Part shown: in pieces, positions 1 to 8,558 of the stretch
Layout: each line of letters opens with the position of its first letter
Position numbering within the stretch: the first letter of the stretch is position 1
NCBI GenBank assembly: GCA_964565865.1
Contig: CAZMGM010000021.1
Span: 1 to 35,540 of the forward strand
Length of the DNA: 35,540 bases
Direction: 5' to 3'
Source of the DNA: CBDAPI01 sp964565865
GTDB lineage: Bacteria > Acidobacteriota > UBA6911 > RPQK01 > CBDAPI01
Program-made: the position numbers and the translations under genes
Notes under the pieces: model-generated
What the model was told of the DNA's origin: nothing
Seen by the model: the letters and a program-made list of their open reading frames with translations, nothing else
Databases searched by the model: none

Positions 1-40
1 GATGAAGATGGACAAAGGGATCCTGTCCCATAGGCTCGAC

Positions 41-1582
41 TTACTCCCACTCGATGGTGCTGGGTGGTTTGGAGCTGATGTCGTAAACCACTCGGTTGAT
101 CCCGGGAACCTCGTTCACAATGCGACTGGAGATCCGAGCCAGAAGCTCATACGGCATTTTGCCCCAGTCGGCAGTCATCCCGTCGGCACTTTCCACGATT
201 CGAACAGCGGCCACGTTCTCGTAGGTCCTATTATCTCCCATCACACCCACGGTCCGCACCGGGAGAAGCACGGCAAAAGCTTGCCAAACGGTCGAGTAGA
301 GGTCCGCCTTGCGGACCTCTTCAATCACAATCCGATCAGCTTCGCGAAGAATCTCTAGCCGTTCGGCAGTGACCTCCCCCAGGATGCGAATCGCCAGGCC
401 GGGACCGGGAAAAGGGTGCCGCTGGAGAATCGAATCGGGAATCCCCAGGGCTTCTCCGAGCTGGCGGACTTCGTCTTTAAATAATTCCCGAAGGGGCTCC
501 ACCAGTGTGAGTGCCATTTCGGCCGGGAGCCCGCCAACGTTGTGATGGCTCTTTATTACGGCAGACGGTCCTTTTACGGAGACCGATTCGATGACATCTG
601 GATAGAGGGTGCCCTGGACCAGGTAATCGTAGTTCTGATCGGAGTCGGCCTCCTCCTCGAAAACACGTATGAACTCTTCTCCGATTCTTTGCCGCTTCTC
701 CTCCGGGTCCTCTACCCCGGCCAGCCTGGCAAGAAATCTCTCGCTGGCTTGAACGCCTATCACATTCAGCTCCAGTTTCTCGTCGAAGGTCTGAAGGACA
801 CTTTCGAACTCATTCTTGCGGAGCAGTCCATTATCCACGAATACACAGGTCAACCGGCCCCCAACCGCACGATGGACCAGCACCGCAGCTACTGCCGAAT
901 CCACCCCACCTGAGAGTCCGCAGATGGCGCGTTTTTCTCCCACCTGGTCTTTGATCCGGTGGATCGATTCCCCGATAAATGATTGAACGGTCCAATCTCC
1001 ACGGCACTTGCAGACCTCGAAAAGAAAATTGCCCAAAACCTGCTTCCCCTCCTTGGTGTGGGCCACTTCTGGATGAAACTGCACTCCGTAGCGCTGTTTT
1101 TCTGGGTCTTCAACCGCGGCGATCACATTTTCAGCTCTGGCCACGATATGAAATCCGGAAGGAAGCTTTTGGATATTATCGCCGTGACTCATCCAGACTT
1201 GAGAGGCGGAAGTAACTCCGCGCAGGATCTGGCTCTCCTCCACGATCTCTAATGTAGCTGGACCGTATTGTCGGTCTTCTGCCGACTGAACGCTCCCACC
1301 CATTTTGTGGGCGAGGAGTTGCATTCCGTAGCAGATGCCGAGCACTGGTCTAGGAAAGCTGTAGACTTCTTCGTCGGGGTGGGGCGAGTTTGTATCGAAA
1401 ACCGAGTCAGGCCCCCCGGAGAGAATGATGCCTCGAGGGTCGCGCCGCTCAATCTCGGAGGGATCGACGTGATATGGGAGGATCTCGCAGAATACCCCCG
1501 CCTCGCGGATCCGTCGTGAGATGAGTTGCGTATACTGGGAGCCAAAGTCGAGGACAACAATGGTCTCGTGGGAATCGGACAT
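41..1582 (-). CDS. guaA: GMP synthase (glutamine-hydrolysing)
   Basis: Converts XMP to GMP using glutamine and ATP in de novo purine synthesis in the cytoplasm. From the chosen ATG at 1582 the protein has 513 residues, normal for the family. The N-terminal class I glutamine amidotransferase domain shows the nucleophile Cys84 in GICYGMQ and the His170/Glu172 pair in QFHPEV. The ATP pyrophosphatase domain begins with the P-loop GLSGGVDSA, followed by the C-terminal dimerisation domain ending in PPSTIEWE. The open frame continues upstream to a TTG at 1666, but those 28 extra residues are an out-of-frame reading of a second copy of the gene start, so I reject them. The ATG lies at the tip of a near-perfect palindrome, and the better ribosome site precedes the duplicate ATG at 1688. 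As written, the gene may be badly translated or the region may be misassembled. The family call is certain; the 5' end is not. Confidence 0.95.
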   Translation of the reverse strand: MSDSHETIVVLDFGSQYTQLISRRIREAGVFCEILPYHVDPSEIERRDPRGIILSGGPDSVFDTNSPHPDEEVYSFPRPVLGICYGMQLLAHKMGGSVQSAEDRQYGPATLEIVEESQILRGVTSASQVWMSHGDNIQKLPSGFHIVARAENVIAAVEDPEKQRYGVQFHPEVAHTKEGKQVLGNFLFEVCKCRGDWTVQSFIGESIHRIKDQVGEKRAICGLSGGVDSAVAAVLVHRAVGGRLTCVFVDNGLLRKNEFESVLQTFDEKLELNVIGVQASERFLARLAGVEDPEEKRQRIGEEFIRVFEEEADSDQNYDYLVQGTLYPDVIESVSVKGPSAVIKSHHNVGGLPAEMALTLVEPLRELFKDEVRQLGEALGIPDSILQRHPFPGPGLAIRILGEVTAERLEILREADRIVIEEVRKADLYSTVWQAFAVLLPVRTVGVMGDNRTYENVAAVRIVESADGMTADWGKMPYELLARISSRIVNEVPGINRVVYDISSKPPSTIEWE

Positions 1583-1690
1583 TCCCACGAGACCATTGTT
1601 GTCCTCGACTTCGGATCCGTCGTGCGATGAGTTGCGTATACTGGGAGCCAAAGTCGAGGACAACAATGGGCTCGTGGGAATCGGACATTC
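1505..1690. repeat. Direct plus inverted duplication of the guaA start
   Basis: About 78 bp covering the first codons of guaA occurs twice in the same orientation (about 1507-1584 and 1613-1690). A partial copy in opposite orientation lies between them. This makes a perfect 29-bp inverted repeat, 1549-1577 against 1583-1611 within a base or so, with a loop of about 5 nt, and the match continues imperfectly for a few bases outward. The two direct copies differ at two bases, giving Glu/Pro and Ser/Ala changes in the encoded peptide. The outer copy reads MSDSHEPIVVLDFGSQ and then runs out of frame to a stop at 1449. Confidence 0.9.
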
Positions 1691-1765
1691 GCTGCCTTCA
1701 CCGGCAAGGCGCCGCTTCTAACAAGGTCTCAGGAAACTCGTGGCTTGCCTCTCACGGAGGGCCGA

Positions 1766-1793
1766 AGTATAGCACGGTGAGACGACTTGGCAA
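1766..1793 (-). promoter_or_regulatory. Putative sigma70 promoter of guaA
   Basis: Read on the minus strand, TTGCCA (1793-1788) and TATACT (1771-1766) are separated by 16 nt, each matching consensus at five of six positions. Transcription would start near 1759, about 70 nt before the duplicate ATG at 1688 and about 175 nt before the ATG at 1582. This supports the outer copy as the ancestral gene start. Called by eye. Confidence 0.5.
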
Positions 1794-1865
1794 GCCAGTC
1801 GAGAGACGGCCGACGGGCTCCCTCCCGACCAGTACTGGAACTCCTCCTGCAGGCCTCTCAAGAGT

Positions 1866-2681
1866 ATGCTAGACACATGGGTCCGTGCCGTCGTTTTGGG
1901 AACCCTACAGGGAGTTACAGAGTTCCTTCCCATCAGCAGTTCGGCCCATCTCCTGATCCTGCCCTGGCTCCTCGGGTGGGAGCCAGGAGGCTTGACTTTT
2001 GACATCTTTCTGCACGGGGGCACCCTGCTGGCTCTGCTGGTTTACTTCCGGGGCGCCCTGGGAGCTCTGGGCAGGGCAATCCTTTTCCCTGCAGCCCGGC
2101 TTGGCCGATGGGGCCACCTGCTTCTCCCGCTGCTGGCCGGAACTCTTCCCATACTCGTTTTAGGGCTGCTGTTTATCGTTGTGGACATCGGGCGGTTTCG
2201 AACACCTCAGGTAAGCGCTTTCAACCTGGCACTTTTTGGAATTATCCTTTGGGTTGCCGATCGGGTGGGCACGAAGAAGAGCTCCATCTGGTCGTTGTCC
2301 GCGACCCAGGGATTCCTGATCGGAATTGCCCAAGCCCTGGCCCTCATGCCTGGAGTCAGCCGTTCCGGAGTTACCATTACTGCGGCCCTGCTGCTGGGGC
2401 TCTCCCGTCCGGAGGCCGCCCGGTTTTCGTTTCTCCTGGGAATCCCTACCATCAGCATAGCGACAGGCGGAAAGCTCCTCGAGCTACTTGCCAGCGACAC
2501 TGGGAAGACTTCGTTCTGGAACATCGAGTACCTGCTGGGCATCCTGTCTGCATTCGTGGTTGGGTTGCTCTCCATTCGCTTCTTGCTCCGCCTCCTCGAG
2601 ACTCGCACTGTGACAGGTTTCGTGGCCTATCGCCTGCTTCTTTCTGCTGTCCTGATGGCCTGGCTTGTGAGTCAGTCCTAG
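1866..2681 (+). CDS. uppP: Undecaprenyl-diphosphatase UppP (BacA family)
   Basis: Integral membrane phosphatase that turns undecaprenyl pyrophosphate into the monophosphate, recycling the lipid carrier for peptidoglycan and other surface polymers. At 271 residues it has the usual family length. Both signature motifs are visible: QGVTEFLPISSSAHL near residues 15-29, with Glu19 and His28, and PGVSRSGVT around residue 160. The rest is a series of hydrophobic helices. The first acidic position of the E. coli motif is Gln here, as in many family members. The ATG at 1866 is preceded only by a weak AAGAG. The gene stands alone, divergent from guaA. High overproduction of this family gives bacitracin resistance, but nothing here suggests that special role. 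Confidence 0.95.
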   Translation: MLDTWVRAVVLGTLQGVTEFLPISSSAHLLILPWLLGWEPGGLTFDIFLHGGTLLALLVYFRGALGALGRAILFPAARLGRWGHLLLPLLAGTLPILVLGLLFIVVDIGRFRTPQVSAFNLALFGIILWVADRVGTKKSSIWSLSATQGFLIGIAQALALMPGVSRSGVTITAALLLGLSRPEAARFSFLLGIPTISIATGGKLLELLASDTGKTSFWNIEYLLGILSAFVVGLLSIRFLLRLLETRTVTGFVAYRLLLSAVLMAWLVSQS

Positions 2682-2916
2682 GAACCCGTGGCTGAGAGTC
2701 ACGCGCGGTTGCGCACCAGGGAACTGCATTGGGCAGCCAGGCAGACGAAGGAATTAATGCCTCGTACTCACTGCTGCCAAGAACGTGGCCAGTTGGGCTT
2801 TCACCGCGGGTGCCTAGCTCGTTCCGGCTTTGCGTGTGGATGCAACGCCAGTGCAGAAGCAGGTTTTAGGTTGCCACAGGGAAGGGAATTATTAGACCCG
2901 CTACCGGCTGGCAGTA

Positions 2917-3618
2917 GTGTATCATTTTCCTAGAGTGCTCCATCCAGCCGCAACACATCACGCGAGAAGGCCCAATCGCCTGATCCTGGTTTTTATAGTG
3001 GCACTCTTGTTCCCTTCGCCCGTCTATAGTGCGGGAGAGGACGAGAAGAAGGCGTCCGCAAGGTCTGTTCAGAACCCTATTCTTCGATCCTATTTCAGAG
3101 ATCAATTTCTTGCAGTGCACGCGGGTGAACCATTATTAACCAGAGCTTCGAACTTTTCCCAGACGTTTGTGGACCGTCAAATCGAAATCCTTCTCGCTCG
3201 CCTCGAACGAAAGCTGATCACTCTGCAGAAATCGCTTGATGACTTGGCAGGCTTACGGGAGCAGCTAGTTCAAGGTGGAGAGGTGGACAAGAAGTTTCAG
3301 CTCAGCTGGAAACAGAGCACGCGGCAGATTTCTCAAAGCAGCGACTCTCTGCACGGTATTTTGTCCCCCATCTTTTTCCAACTGCCGGACCACGACAATT
3401 TCAGAGCACGGATCATTCAAGGCCCCGGGAACCTCTTTTACAGATACGAAATCCGATACTTGAGACGACAGGGTGAATCGGCAGCCCGCATCATCCGCTC
3501 CTACTTCTTCGACCACGACTCTACCGTCCACTTAAACGATCTTCGTTACACCAACATGTTGATCTTCCTCTACCATGCCCGCCAGATGGCCCGGGTCCTC
3601 CAAAAGGAGCTCTTGTAG
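2917..3618 (+). CDS. Exported protein of unknown function
   Basis: I do not recognise this 233-residue protein. It begins with a basic stretch followed by a hydrophobic segment (about residues 21-38, LILVFIVALLFPSPVYS) that looks like a signal peptide ending near YSAGED, so the mature protein is probably periplasmic or secreted. Residues about 70-150 are rich in Leu, Glu, Lys and Gln with heptad-like spacing and probably form helices or a short coiled coil. The C-terminal half contains Phe/Tyr-Arg rich segments and ends with a helix MARVLQKELL. The start is a GTG without a clear Shine-Dalgarno; another GTG lies at 2935. It follows uppP after 235 nt with no obvious promoter. A real gene is supported by the signal peptide and an uninterrupted frame; the function is open. 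Confidence 0.6.
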   Translation: MYHFPRVLHPAATHHARRPNRLILVFIVALLFPSPVYSAGEDEKKASARSVQNPILRSYFRDQFLAVHAGEPLLTRASNFSQTFVDRQIEILLARLERKLITLQKSLDDLAGLREQLVQGGEVDKKFQLSWKQSTRQISQSSDSLHGILSPIFFQLPDHDNFRARIIQGPGNLFYRYEIRYLRRQGESAARIIRSYFFDHDSTVHLNDLRYTNMLIFLYHARQMARVLQKELL

Positions 3619-3865
3619 TCTGCTTGAAAGTTCCAGGTCAAAAGTTGAAGCTTCCGGGGGTTTTCCAGATTGCACCACGAACTTGTGCCTCCGGTCGCCT
3701 CTTCCAACCCGGTTTTGCACTACGCCATCCCTTCATTGACCCGAACGAGTTAGATTATTCTTCACAAAGGACTTGAATTAAATACGCTTATCTTACTTCT
3801 GAAACTGGGATTATTATCCATACCTCTGCCCGAATCCCTTCCAGGTCAAACCAGAGCACTTTTTT

Positions 3866-4267
3866 ATGCCGAAATTCACGCACCATCTTTTCATCTGTGG
3901 AAACCAGCGACCCGACGCTCATCCCCGAGGTTGCTGTGATCCAGAAGGTGGGGAGCGCCTCCGCGCAGCCTTCAAGAAGGAAATTCGGAACCGTGGCATG
4001 CGTTCCTCCAGCCGCGCTAATCGCAGCGGCTGTCTTGATCAGTGCGAGCACGGGCCCTGTGTAGTGGTTTACCCTGGGTCGTTCTGGTATGGCGGCGTTC
4101 AGCTAAGTGACGTGAAGGAAATCGTGGAACGGCATCTCCTTGCCGGCGAACCTGTGCAGCGTCTACTCATCCCCGAGAATTGCATCAACAACCCTGACTG
4201 CCCGCACCGCCGCCCCTTGGCAAACCGCATTCGGACCTGGAAGGAAGTCAAAAAACCGCGGGCTTAA
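3866..4267 (+). CDS. Thioredoxin-like [2Fe-2S] ferredoxin
   Basis: Small electron carrier of the thioredoxin-fold (2Fe-2S) ferredoxin family, the type found in Aquifex Fd4 and in NuoE-like domains. The 133-residue protein opens with the strand HHLFIC and shows a cysteine spacing fitting that family: Cys11 and Cys24, then Cys56 and Cys60 in SGCLDQC followed by GP. A proline-containing segment VVVYPGSFWYGGV follows and the helix DVKEIVERHL closes the fold. Two further cysteines (106, 112) lie in a C-terminal extension. The ribosome site before the ATG is weak. An 87-residue frame on the opposite strand (3788-4051) overlaps it and lacks recognisable features. No partner oxidoreductase is nearby, so its redox partner cannot be inferred. 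Confidence 0.85.
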   Translation: MPKFTHHLFICGNQRPDAHPRGCCDPEGGERLRAAFKKEIRNRGMRSSSRANRSGCLDQCEHGPCVVVYPGSFWYGGVQLSDVKEIVERHLLAGEPVQRLLIPENCINNPDCPHRRPLANRIRTWKEVKKPRA

Positions 4268-4492
4268 GCTGATTTAAAGGAAAAGGGAAGCAAAATCAAT
4301 CCGCGGAATTGGCGGGCACCCAAAACTTCTCAAAAGAACGTCGCATAAGTAATATTATGTTAAGTATTGGCTCCTTGACCACCTGTCTGGATAAGTCAGC
4401 CGGCCGAGAGACAACAATCCTCTTAAGGCTGTTTACTACCCAATCTCTAGGGATTAAGGGCCTCCGTGAGCTCCCAGGGATCTCACTAGGAT

Positions 4493-4978
4493 CTACAATT
4501 CGTACTTTCCGAGGTCCTCAGGATGCAGGTTCTCGAGCCACTCCCGCACGTCCTTGGGGTCGAGTTCCTTCCGGTCCAACGCCAGGCTCCGACTGTTTTT
4601 AATCACCTGTTCGGTGACGAAAATCGGGGCGTCCGTGCGGAGCGCCAGAGCAATTGCATCGCTGGGTCGACTGTCGAGCGTGGTGGGCTGACCGTCCAGG
4701 TCCATGTGAATCATTGCAAAAAAAGTATTCTCATTGAGTTCCGTGACGACGATTTTTTTGATTTCGGCGCCTAAATGGACGAGGGCATTCTTGAGAAGAT
4801 CATGGGTCATGGGGCGTGGAGTGTCGACCCTTTCGATCTGAAGCGCGATGGCGTTGGCCTCAAAGATGCCGACCCAGATGGGGAGCAGGATTGTGCCCTC
4901 CAGGTCCTGCAAAATCACGATTGGAGAGTTCGTCGCAGGATCCATCATGAGACCTTTGATCTTGAATTCCTTTTCCAT
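4493..4978 (-). CDS. Bifunctional nuclease family protein (DUF151/BFN)
   Basis: A 161-residue protein of the BFN (DUF151) family. Some family members have been reported to have RNase and DNase activity, but the bacterial role is largely unsettled. The whole length is the domain: the N-terminal strand region MEKEFKIKGLMMDP, the segment LLPIWVGIFEANAIAL, and the highly conserved SRPSDAIALALRTDAPIFV near residues 102-120. A charged tail follows. It starts 21 nt downstream of the miaB stop codon, so the two are very likely co-transcribed. The ATG at 4978 is preceded by a purine-rich AAAGGGAAAT, which serves as ribosome site. Family call is firm; biochemical activity is not shown by sequence alone. 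Confidence 0.92.
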   Translation of the reverse strand: MEKEFKIKGLMMDPATNSPIVILQDLEGTILLPIWVGIFEANAIALQIERVDTPRPMTHDLLKNALVHLGAEIKKIVVTELNENTFFAMIHMDLDGQPTTLDSRPSDAIALALRTDAPIFVTEQVIKNSRSLALDRKELDPKDVREWLENLHPEDLGKYEL

Positions 4979-4999
4979 ATTTCCCTTTGTCCTTGTGGA

Positions 5000-6346
5000 T
5001 CAGACACCAATGTCTGTTATCTGCTCTCCTTTGAGACTGTTTGGTCCCGCAGCCGAGATGAGGACCCGAACCAGGGATCCCGGCTTTTCACGACTAGAAA
5101 AGTTGACGACCCGGTTGGTTGTCGTCCGGCCGAAGAGATTAGTTCCATCTCTGGCTATTCCTTCGATCAGAACCGGAAAAACGCGGCCTAGATAGCGCTC
5201 CTGATTCAACCGCAACTGAATTCCCTTCTGAAGCCGCTGAAGCATCATCAGCCGGCGAGTCTTTTCAAGCTCCACGACATCATCCTTCCATTGCCCTGCT
5301 TCCGTCCGGGGCCGCGGAGAGTACTTGAAGGAAAACATGGATTCAAACCCCACAGTTTCGACCAGCCTCAAGGTGCTCTGAAAGTCTTCCTCATCTTCTC
5401 CAGGGAATCCTACGATGATGTCGGTCGAAAGGGCCACCGGCCGGCCACACGTTTTGAATTTTTCCACGAGTTCGAGAAACTTCCCAGTCGTGTACTGCCG
5501 GCGCATCCTTCGCAATACACCATCCGATCCGGACTGGAGAGGCAGATGGACCTGGTTGCAGATCACGTTCGATGCGCCGATCACGGCAACCGTTTCATCG
5601 TCGAACTCCCGGGGATTAGGTGAGGTGAAGCGCAGTCGCTGCAGTCCTTCGATACTAGCTAAATCGCTTAGCAGCCTTGCAAATCGGTACCTTGGGCTGT
5701 CCGGGTTCCGGTAGGCGTTGACAGTCTGCCCAAGCAGCAGGATCTCCACGTAGCCGCTTTCTATTGCGCACCTCGCCTCCTCCAGAATTCGTTCTGCCGG
5801 ACGGTTGCGTTCACGACCCCGGGTGAACGGTACGATGCAGAAGCTACAGTGTTTGTTGCAGCCCTCCATGATGGTGATGTTGGCCCGAAATCCATTGCTG
5901 CGGACTGGATTGTTCATTTCTACGGGGACCACATCTTCGAGAAAACTCGTCTTGACCCGCGCAGTCGCTCTGGAGCTGAGGGGCCCCAGTTCAATCTCGT
6001 CCAGCAGATCGGGAATTGTGTGGTAGAGATGGGTTCCCACGACGAGGTCCACAAACGGTGCTTTGCGAGCTATCTCGGTGCCCTCCTGCTGCGCAACGCA
6101 ACCTACGACGCCAATGAGAAAGCCGGATTTCCGGGCCTTGTGATGACGTATTTCTCCGAGTCGACTGTACACCTTCTGGGCAGCTTTCTCGCGGACACTG
6201 CAGGTGTTGAGAAGCACGAGGTCGGCCTCTTTTGCAGACCCGACCGGCACCATGCCGCGATGACAGAGCAGCCCGCTGATCTTCTCAGAATCGTGCTCGT
6301 TCATCTGGCAGCCAAAGGTCTCGATGAAAAAGTTGCGCGCTCTCAT
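5000..6346 (-). CDS. miaB: tRNA-2-methylthio-N6-dimethylallyladenosine synthase
   Basis: Radical-SAM methylthiotransferase that adds a methylthio group to i6A37 of tRNAs reading codons that begin with U. The 448-residue length is typical. The N-terminal UPF0004 domain carries the three cysteines of the auxiliary [4Fe-4S] cluster (Cys13 in FGCQMNEHDSE, Cys49 in NTCSVREKA, Cys83 in VGCVAQQEG). The radical-SAM cluster is CNKHCSFC at residues 163-170. A C-terminal TRAM domain follows (about 380-440). GGAGAACC immediately precedes the ATG at 6346. It heads a two-gene unit with the BFN gene and is divergent from tolQ. The partner enzyme MiaA is not in the window. The choice of MiaB over MtaB or RimO rests on the overall motifs and is good but not absolute. 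Confidence 0.93.
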   Translation of the reverse strand: MRARNFFIETFGCQMNEHDSEKISGLLCHRGMVPVGSAKEADLVLLNTCSVREKAAQKVYSRLGEIRHHKARKSGFLIGVVGCVAQQEGTEIARKAPFVDLVVGTHLYHTIPDLLDEIELGPLSSRATARVKTSFLEDVVPVEMNNPVRSNGFRANITIMEGCNKHCSFCIVPFTRGRERNRPAERILEEARCAIESGYVEILLLGQTVNAYRNPDSPRYRFARLLSDLASIEGLQRLRFTSPNPREFDDETVAVIGASNVICNQVHLPLQSGSDGVLRRMRRQYTTGKFLELVEKFKTCGRPVALSTDIIVGFPGEDEEDFQSTLRLVETVGFESMFSFKYSPRPRTEAGQWKDDVVELEKTRRLMMLQRLQKGIQLRLNQERYLGRVFPVLIEGIARDGTNLFGRTTTNRVVNFSSREKPGSLVRVLISAAGPNSLKGEQITDIGV

Positions 6347-6573
6347 GGTTCTCCACCGCAGCCCCTCATGATGCCCCGAATCCGGATGCAGCGCCTATAA
6401 AGAGCAGCCCTGAAATTTTAACTTATTGTAGAATTCGACGTCGCCTTCCCTTTTTCAATAAGTGAACAGCTGAAGTCCCACGGGCGGGCGTGGCAGGCGT
6501 CGCTCACCATGGGTTGCTATGGTATCTCAGTGGCGTTCTCGCGTACAATACAGGTTACGTGGCGGTCCGGTGA

Positions 6574-7254
6574 ATGGTAACTCTTCAAGCATTCGGGAAC
6601 CTCTGGTCTCTCATCTCCAACAGCGGCTTTGTTGCGCAGCTGGTGCTCCTTGTTTTGCTCGGTTTCTCCATCCTGTCCTGGGGCGTCACCTATAGAAAAT
6701 TCCGTCTGTTTCGAGAGGCTAGAAAGCAGTCCCAGGCCTTTCATTCCCTCTTTCGATCCGCCTCCAGCCTCTCGGCTATCGAGGATGACTGTGAACACTT
6801 CCCTAGATCGCCTTTGGCCGGATTATTTAGAGCTGCCTACTTTGAGTTGCAGCAGGAGATGGAGGCCCGGGCCGAGGCTTCCCAAGTGCGCAACTGGAAC
6901 GGGATTGAGCGCGCCATGCAACGTGCGTCCCAGATCGAGATGACGGCCCTGGAGGACTCTCTGACCTGGCTGGCCACGACCGCGGCCGTAACGCCCTTCA
7001 TCGGTCTGTTCGGAACTGTGATTGGAATCATCAATGCCTTTCAGGGCCTGGGCGCAGGGTCTACAACTACCATCCAGGCCGTGGCTCCGGGCATTAGTGA
7101 AGCACTCGTCGCTACGGCCGCAGGACTGTTTGCGGCGATCCCGGCTCTAATCGCCTACAATCAGTTTCTGGGGGCCCTAAAAGTGTTTGGAACTGAGATG
7201 GAAGATTTTTCAATTGAACTTCTTAACCTCCTGGAACGGAGCTTTGGTAGCTAG
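6574..7254 (+). CDS. tolQ: Tol-Pal proton channel subunit TolQ (MotA/TolQ/ExbB)
   Basis: Inner-membrane subunit which, with TolR, forms the proton channel that energises TolA during outer-membrane constriction. The 226-residue protein has the family topology: a first transmembrane helix near residues 17-39, a large cytoplasmic loop, and two further helices near 130-152 and 168-195. The most conserved part, WLATTAAVTPFIGLFGTVIGI with the later SEALVATAAGLFAAIPA, is intact. The sequence alone does not separate TolQ from ExbB, but the following tolR-tolA-tolB-pal-ybgF order does. The ATG at 6574 has only a weak GGTGA upstream. A possible -10 (TACAAT, 6544-6549) lies just ahead without a convincing -35. 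Confidence 0.95.
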   Translation: MVTLQAFGNLWSLISNSGFVAQLVLLVLLGFSILSWGVTYRKFRLFREARKQSQAFHSLFRSASSLSAIEDDCEHFPRSPLAGLFRAAYFELQQEMEARAEASQVRNWNGIERAMQRASQIEMTALEDSLTWLATTAAVTPFIGLFGTVIGIINAFQGLGAGSTTTIQAVAPGISEALVATAAGLFAAIPALIAYNQFLGALKVFGTEMEDFSIELLNLLERSFGS

Positions 7255-7286
7255 CTACTTTGGAGAGAATATAAAGGAGAACAAGG

Positions 7287-7721
7287 ATGGCTTTTGGAGC
7301 CTCGCTCGGTACGCAAACCTCGCTCTCCGAAATCAACGTGACACCTCTGGTCGATGTGATGCTGGTCCTGCTCATCATTTTCATGGTGACCGCCCCGATT
7401 CTTCAGACCGGGGTCGAAGTAAATCTGCCTCAGACCCGTAGTGTCAAAACAGTCGACCCCGAGAACTTAGCCGTAGTGACGATCGGTCGCGAGGAGATCC
7501 TTTACTACCGCTCGGAGCCGATCAATTTCAGCTTTTTGGGCGATCGCCTCCGGGAAGACGTCGCTGAACGCGGCGCGTTAATCTATGTACGGGCCGATGA
7601 AGATGTCCGCGTGAAAACACTGTTTCAGGTTCTGGACGAAATTCGGGTGTCCGGATTCGAAAACGTTTCTCTGGTGACCAGGCCCCTGCAATCGTCCTCT
7701 GCCGACCTTAGAACTCCTTAG
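7287..7721 (+). CDS. tolR: Tol-Pal subunit TolR (ExbD/TolR)
   Basis: Partner of TolQ, with one membrane helix and a periplasmic domain; it couples the proton gradient to TolA. The 144-residue protein has the signature INVTPLVDVMLVLLIIFM, with the proton-carrying aspartate at residue 23, the same number as in E. coli TolR. The periplasmic part (about 45-140) has the usual ExbD fold with GALIYVRADEDV and a C-terminal Ser/Thr-rich end. AAGGAG lies 7 nt before the ATG. It lies 32 nt after tolQ in the same operon. Confidence 0.95.
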   Translation: MAFGASLGTQTSLSEINVTPLVDVMLVLLIIFMVTAPILQTGVEVNLPQTRSVKTVDPENLAVVTIGREEILYYRSEPINFSFLGDRLREDVAERGALIYVRADEDVRVKTLFQVLDEIRVSGFENVSLVTRPLQSSSADLRTP

Positions 7722-7740
7722 TCTGTTAGGACTTAGTTCC

Positions 7741-8544
7741 ATGCAAAACACGACCCTTCGTCCCCACATCCGCGAGCAGAACGGAAGGCGGCCCCTGCTT
7801 GTTTCGGTGACGGCGCATCTGGCTCTTCTGGCAACCATTACGCTGGGCTCTACTCTTTGCCAACCCGGTCTTGACCTGGAAGCCGGAGATTCACGGCTTC
7901 CAGGCGGAGCCCGGGCTTTTCCGGTATCTCTTACGGCTGAACTCACCGGTGGCACCGGCAACGTCGCTCCTGCCCTCACACCTGCTCCCGAAGCCGTCAA
8001 GCCCCCTCCGCCTCGCGAAGAGCCACAGCCGGTGGCGGAACTCCCGAAATTCGCAGACCCCCACGAGGACTTGCTCCGGAAATCAAAAGACGCCCCAACA
8101 CCGACTAAGCCCCAATACACCCAGGATCCTACGCCCGGAGCAATTCCGGGGAAGGCTAGGCCGGGAGTCGGCGGGTCACGGGGAGGAGCGGCGCGTCTCG
8201 GCACGCGAGACCGCACAGGGACTGGCCTGCGCATCGGCTCGGGCGGGGGGCGCGGTGCAGTACCAGCCTGGTACGTGCGCCAGCTGGAACAACGCATCGC
8301 CATAAACTGGCTGCGGGCCTCTCTAGGAGGTGTCACGGCTCGAGTCGTCACCAGAATCAGCTTTACGATCGCGCCCAATGGTCAAATCCAGAATGTTCAA
8401 ATAGTAGAGTCCAGCAGAAACCGGGGTGTCGACCGCGCGGCCCTGAGAGCTATCCGAGCTAGCAGTCCTCTTGCCCCTCTCCCGATAGAGGTTCGCGGCC
8501 GGCTCGTCGAATTTGTCGCTTACTTCGAGTATCCCCCAACATAG
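7741..8544 (+). CDS. tolA: TolA-like energy transducer with TonB C-terminal domain
   Basis: Spans the periplasm and passes energy from TolQR to the outer-membrane side (TolB/Pal). In 267 residues it has a short cytoplasmic N-terminus, a hydrophobic helix near residues 20-38 (LLVSVTAHLALLATITLGS), a Pro/Glu-rich stretch (about 80-140), a Gly/Arg-rich linker (about 140-175) and a TonB/TolA C-terminal domain from about 175. That domain shows ISFTIAPNGQIQNVQIVESS and ends FVAYFEYPP. The linker is shorter and lacks the long Ala/Lys helix of E. coli TolA. It is named tolA from its position; the domain itself could be called TonB. A 266-residue frame on the opposite strand is a shadow. AGGA lies upstream of the ATG. 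Confidence 0.88.
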   Translation: MQNTTLRPHIREQNGRRPLLVSVTAHLALLATITLGSTLCQPGLDLEAGDSRLPGGARAFPVSLTAELTGGTGNVAPALTPAPEAVKPPPPREEPQPVAELPKFADPHEDLLRKSKDAPTPTKPQYTQDPTPGAIPGKARPGVGGSRGGAARLGTRDRTGTGLRIGSGGGRGAVPAWYVRQLEQRIAINWLRASLGGVTARVVTRISFTIAPNGQIQNVQIVESSRNRGVDRAALRAIRASSPLAPLPIEVRGRLVEFVAYFEYPPT

Positions 8545-8558
8545 AGCACGCTAAGCGG

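Noticed and set aside
1583..1666. N-terminal extension of GuaA starting at TTG 1666
   Set aside because: It is the duplicated gene start read out of frame; family length and the conserved SHETIVVLDFGSQ support the ATG at 1582.
3788..4051. 87-residue minus-strand ORF
   Set aside because: It overlaps the ferredoxin gene in antisense and shows no family motif, whereas the plus strand has correctly spaced cluster cysteines.
7578..8378. 266-residue minus-strand ORF antisense to tolA
   Set aside because: Pro/Arg/Ser-rich shadow of the GC-rich tolA linker; no recognisable domain.
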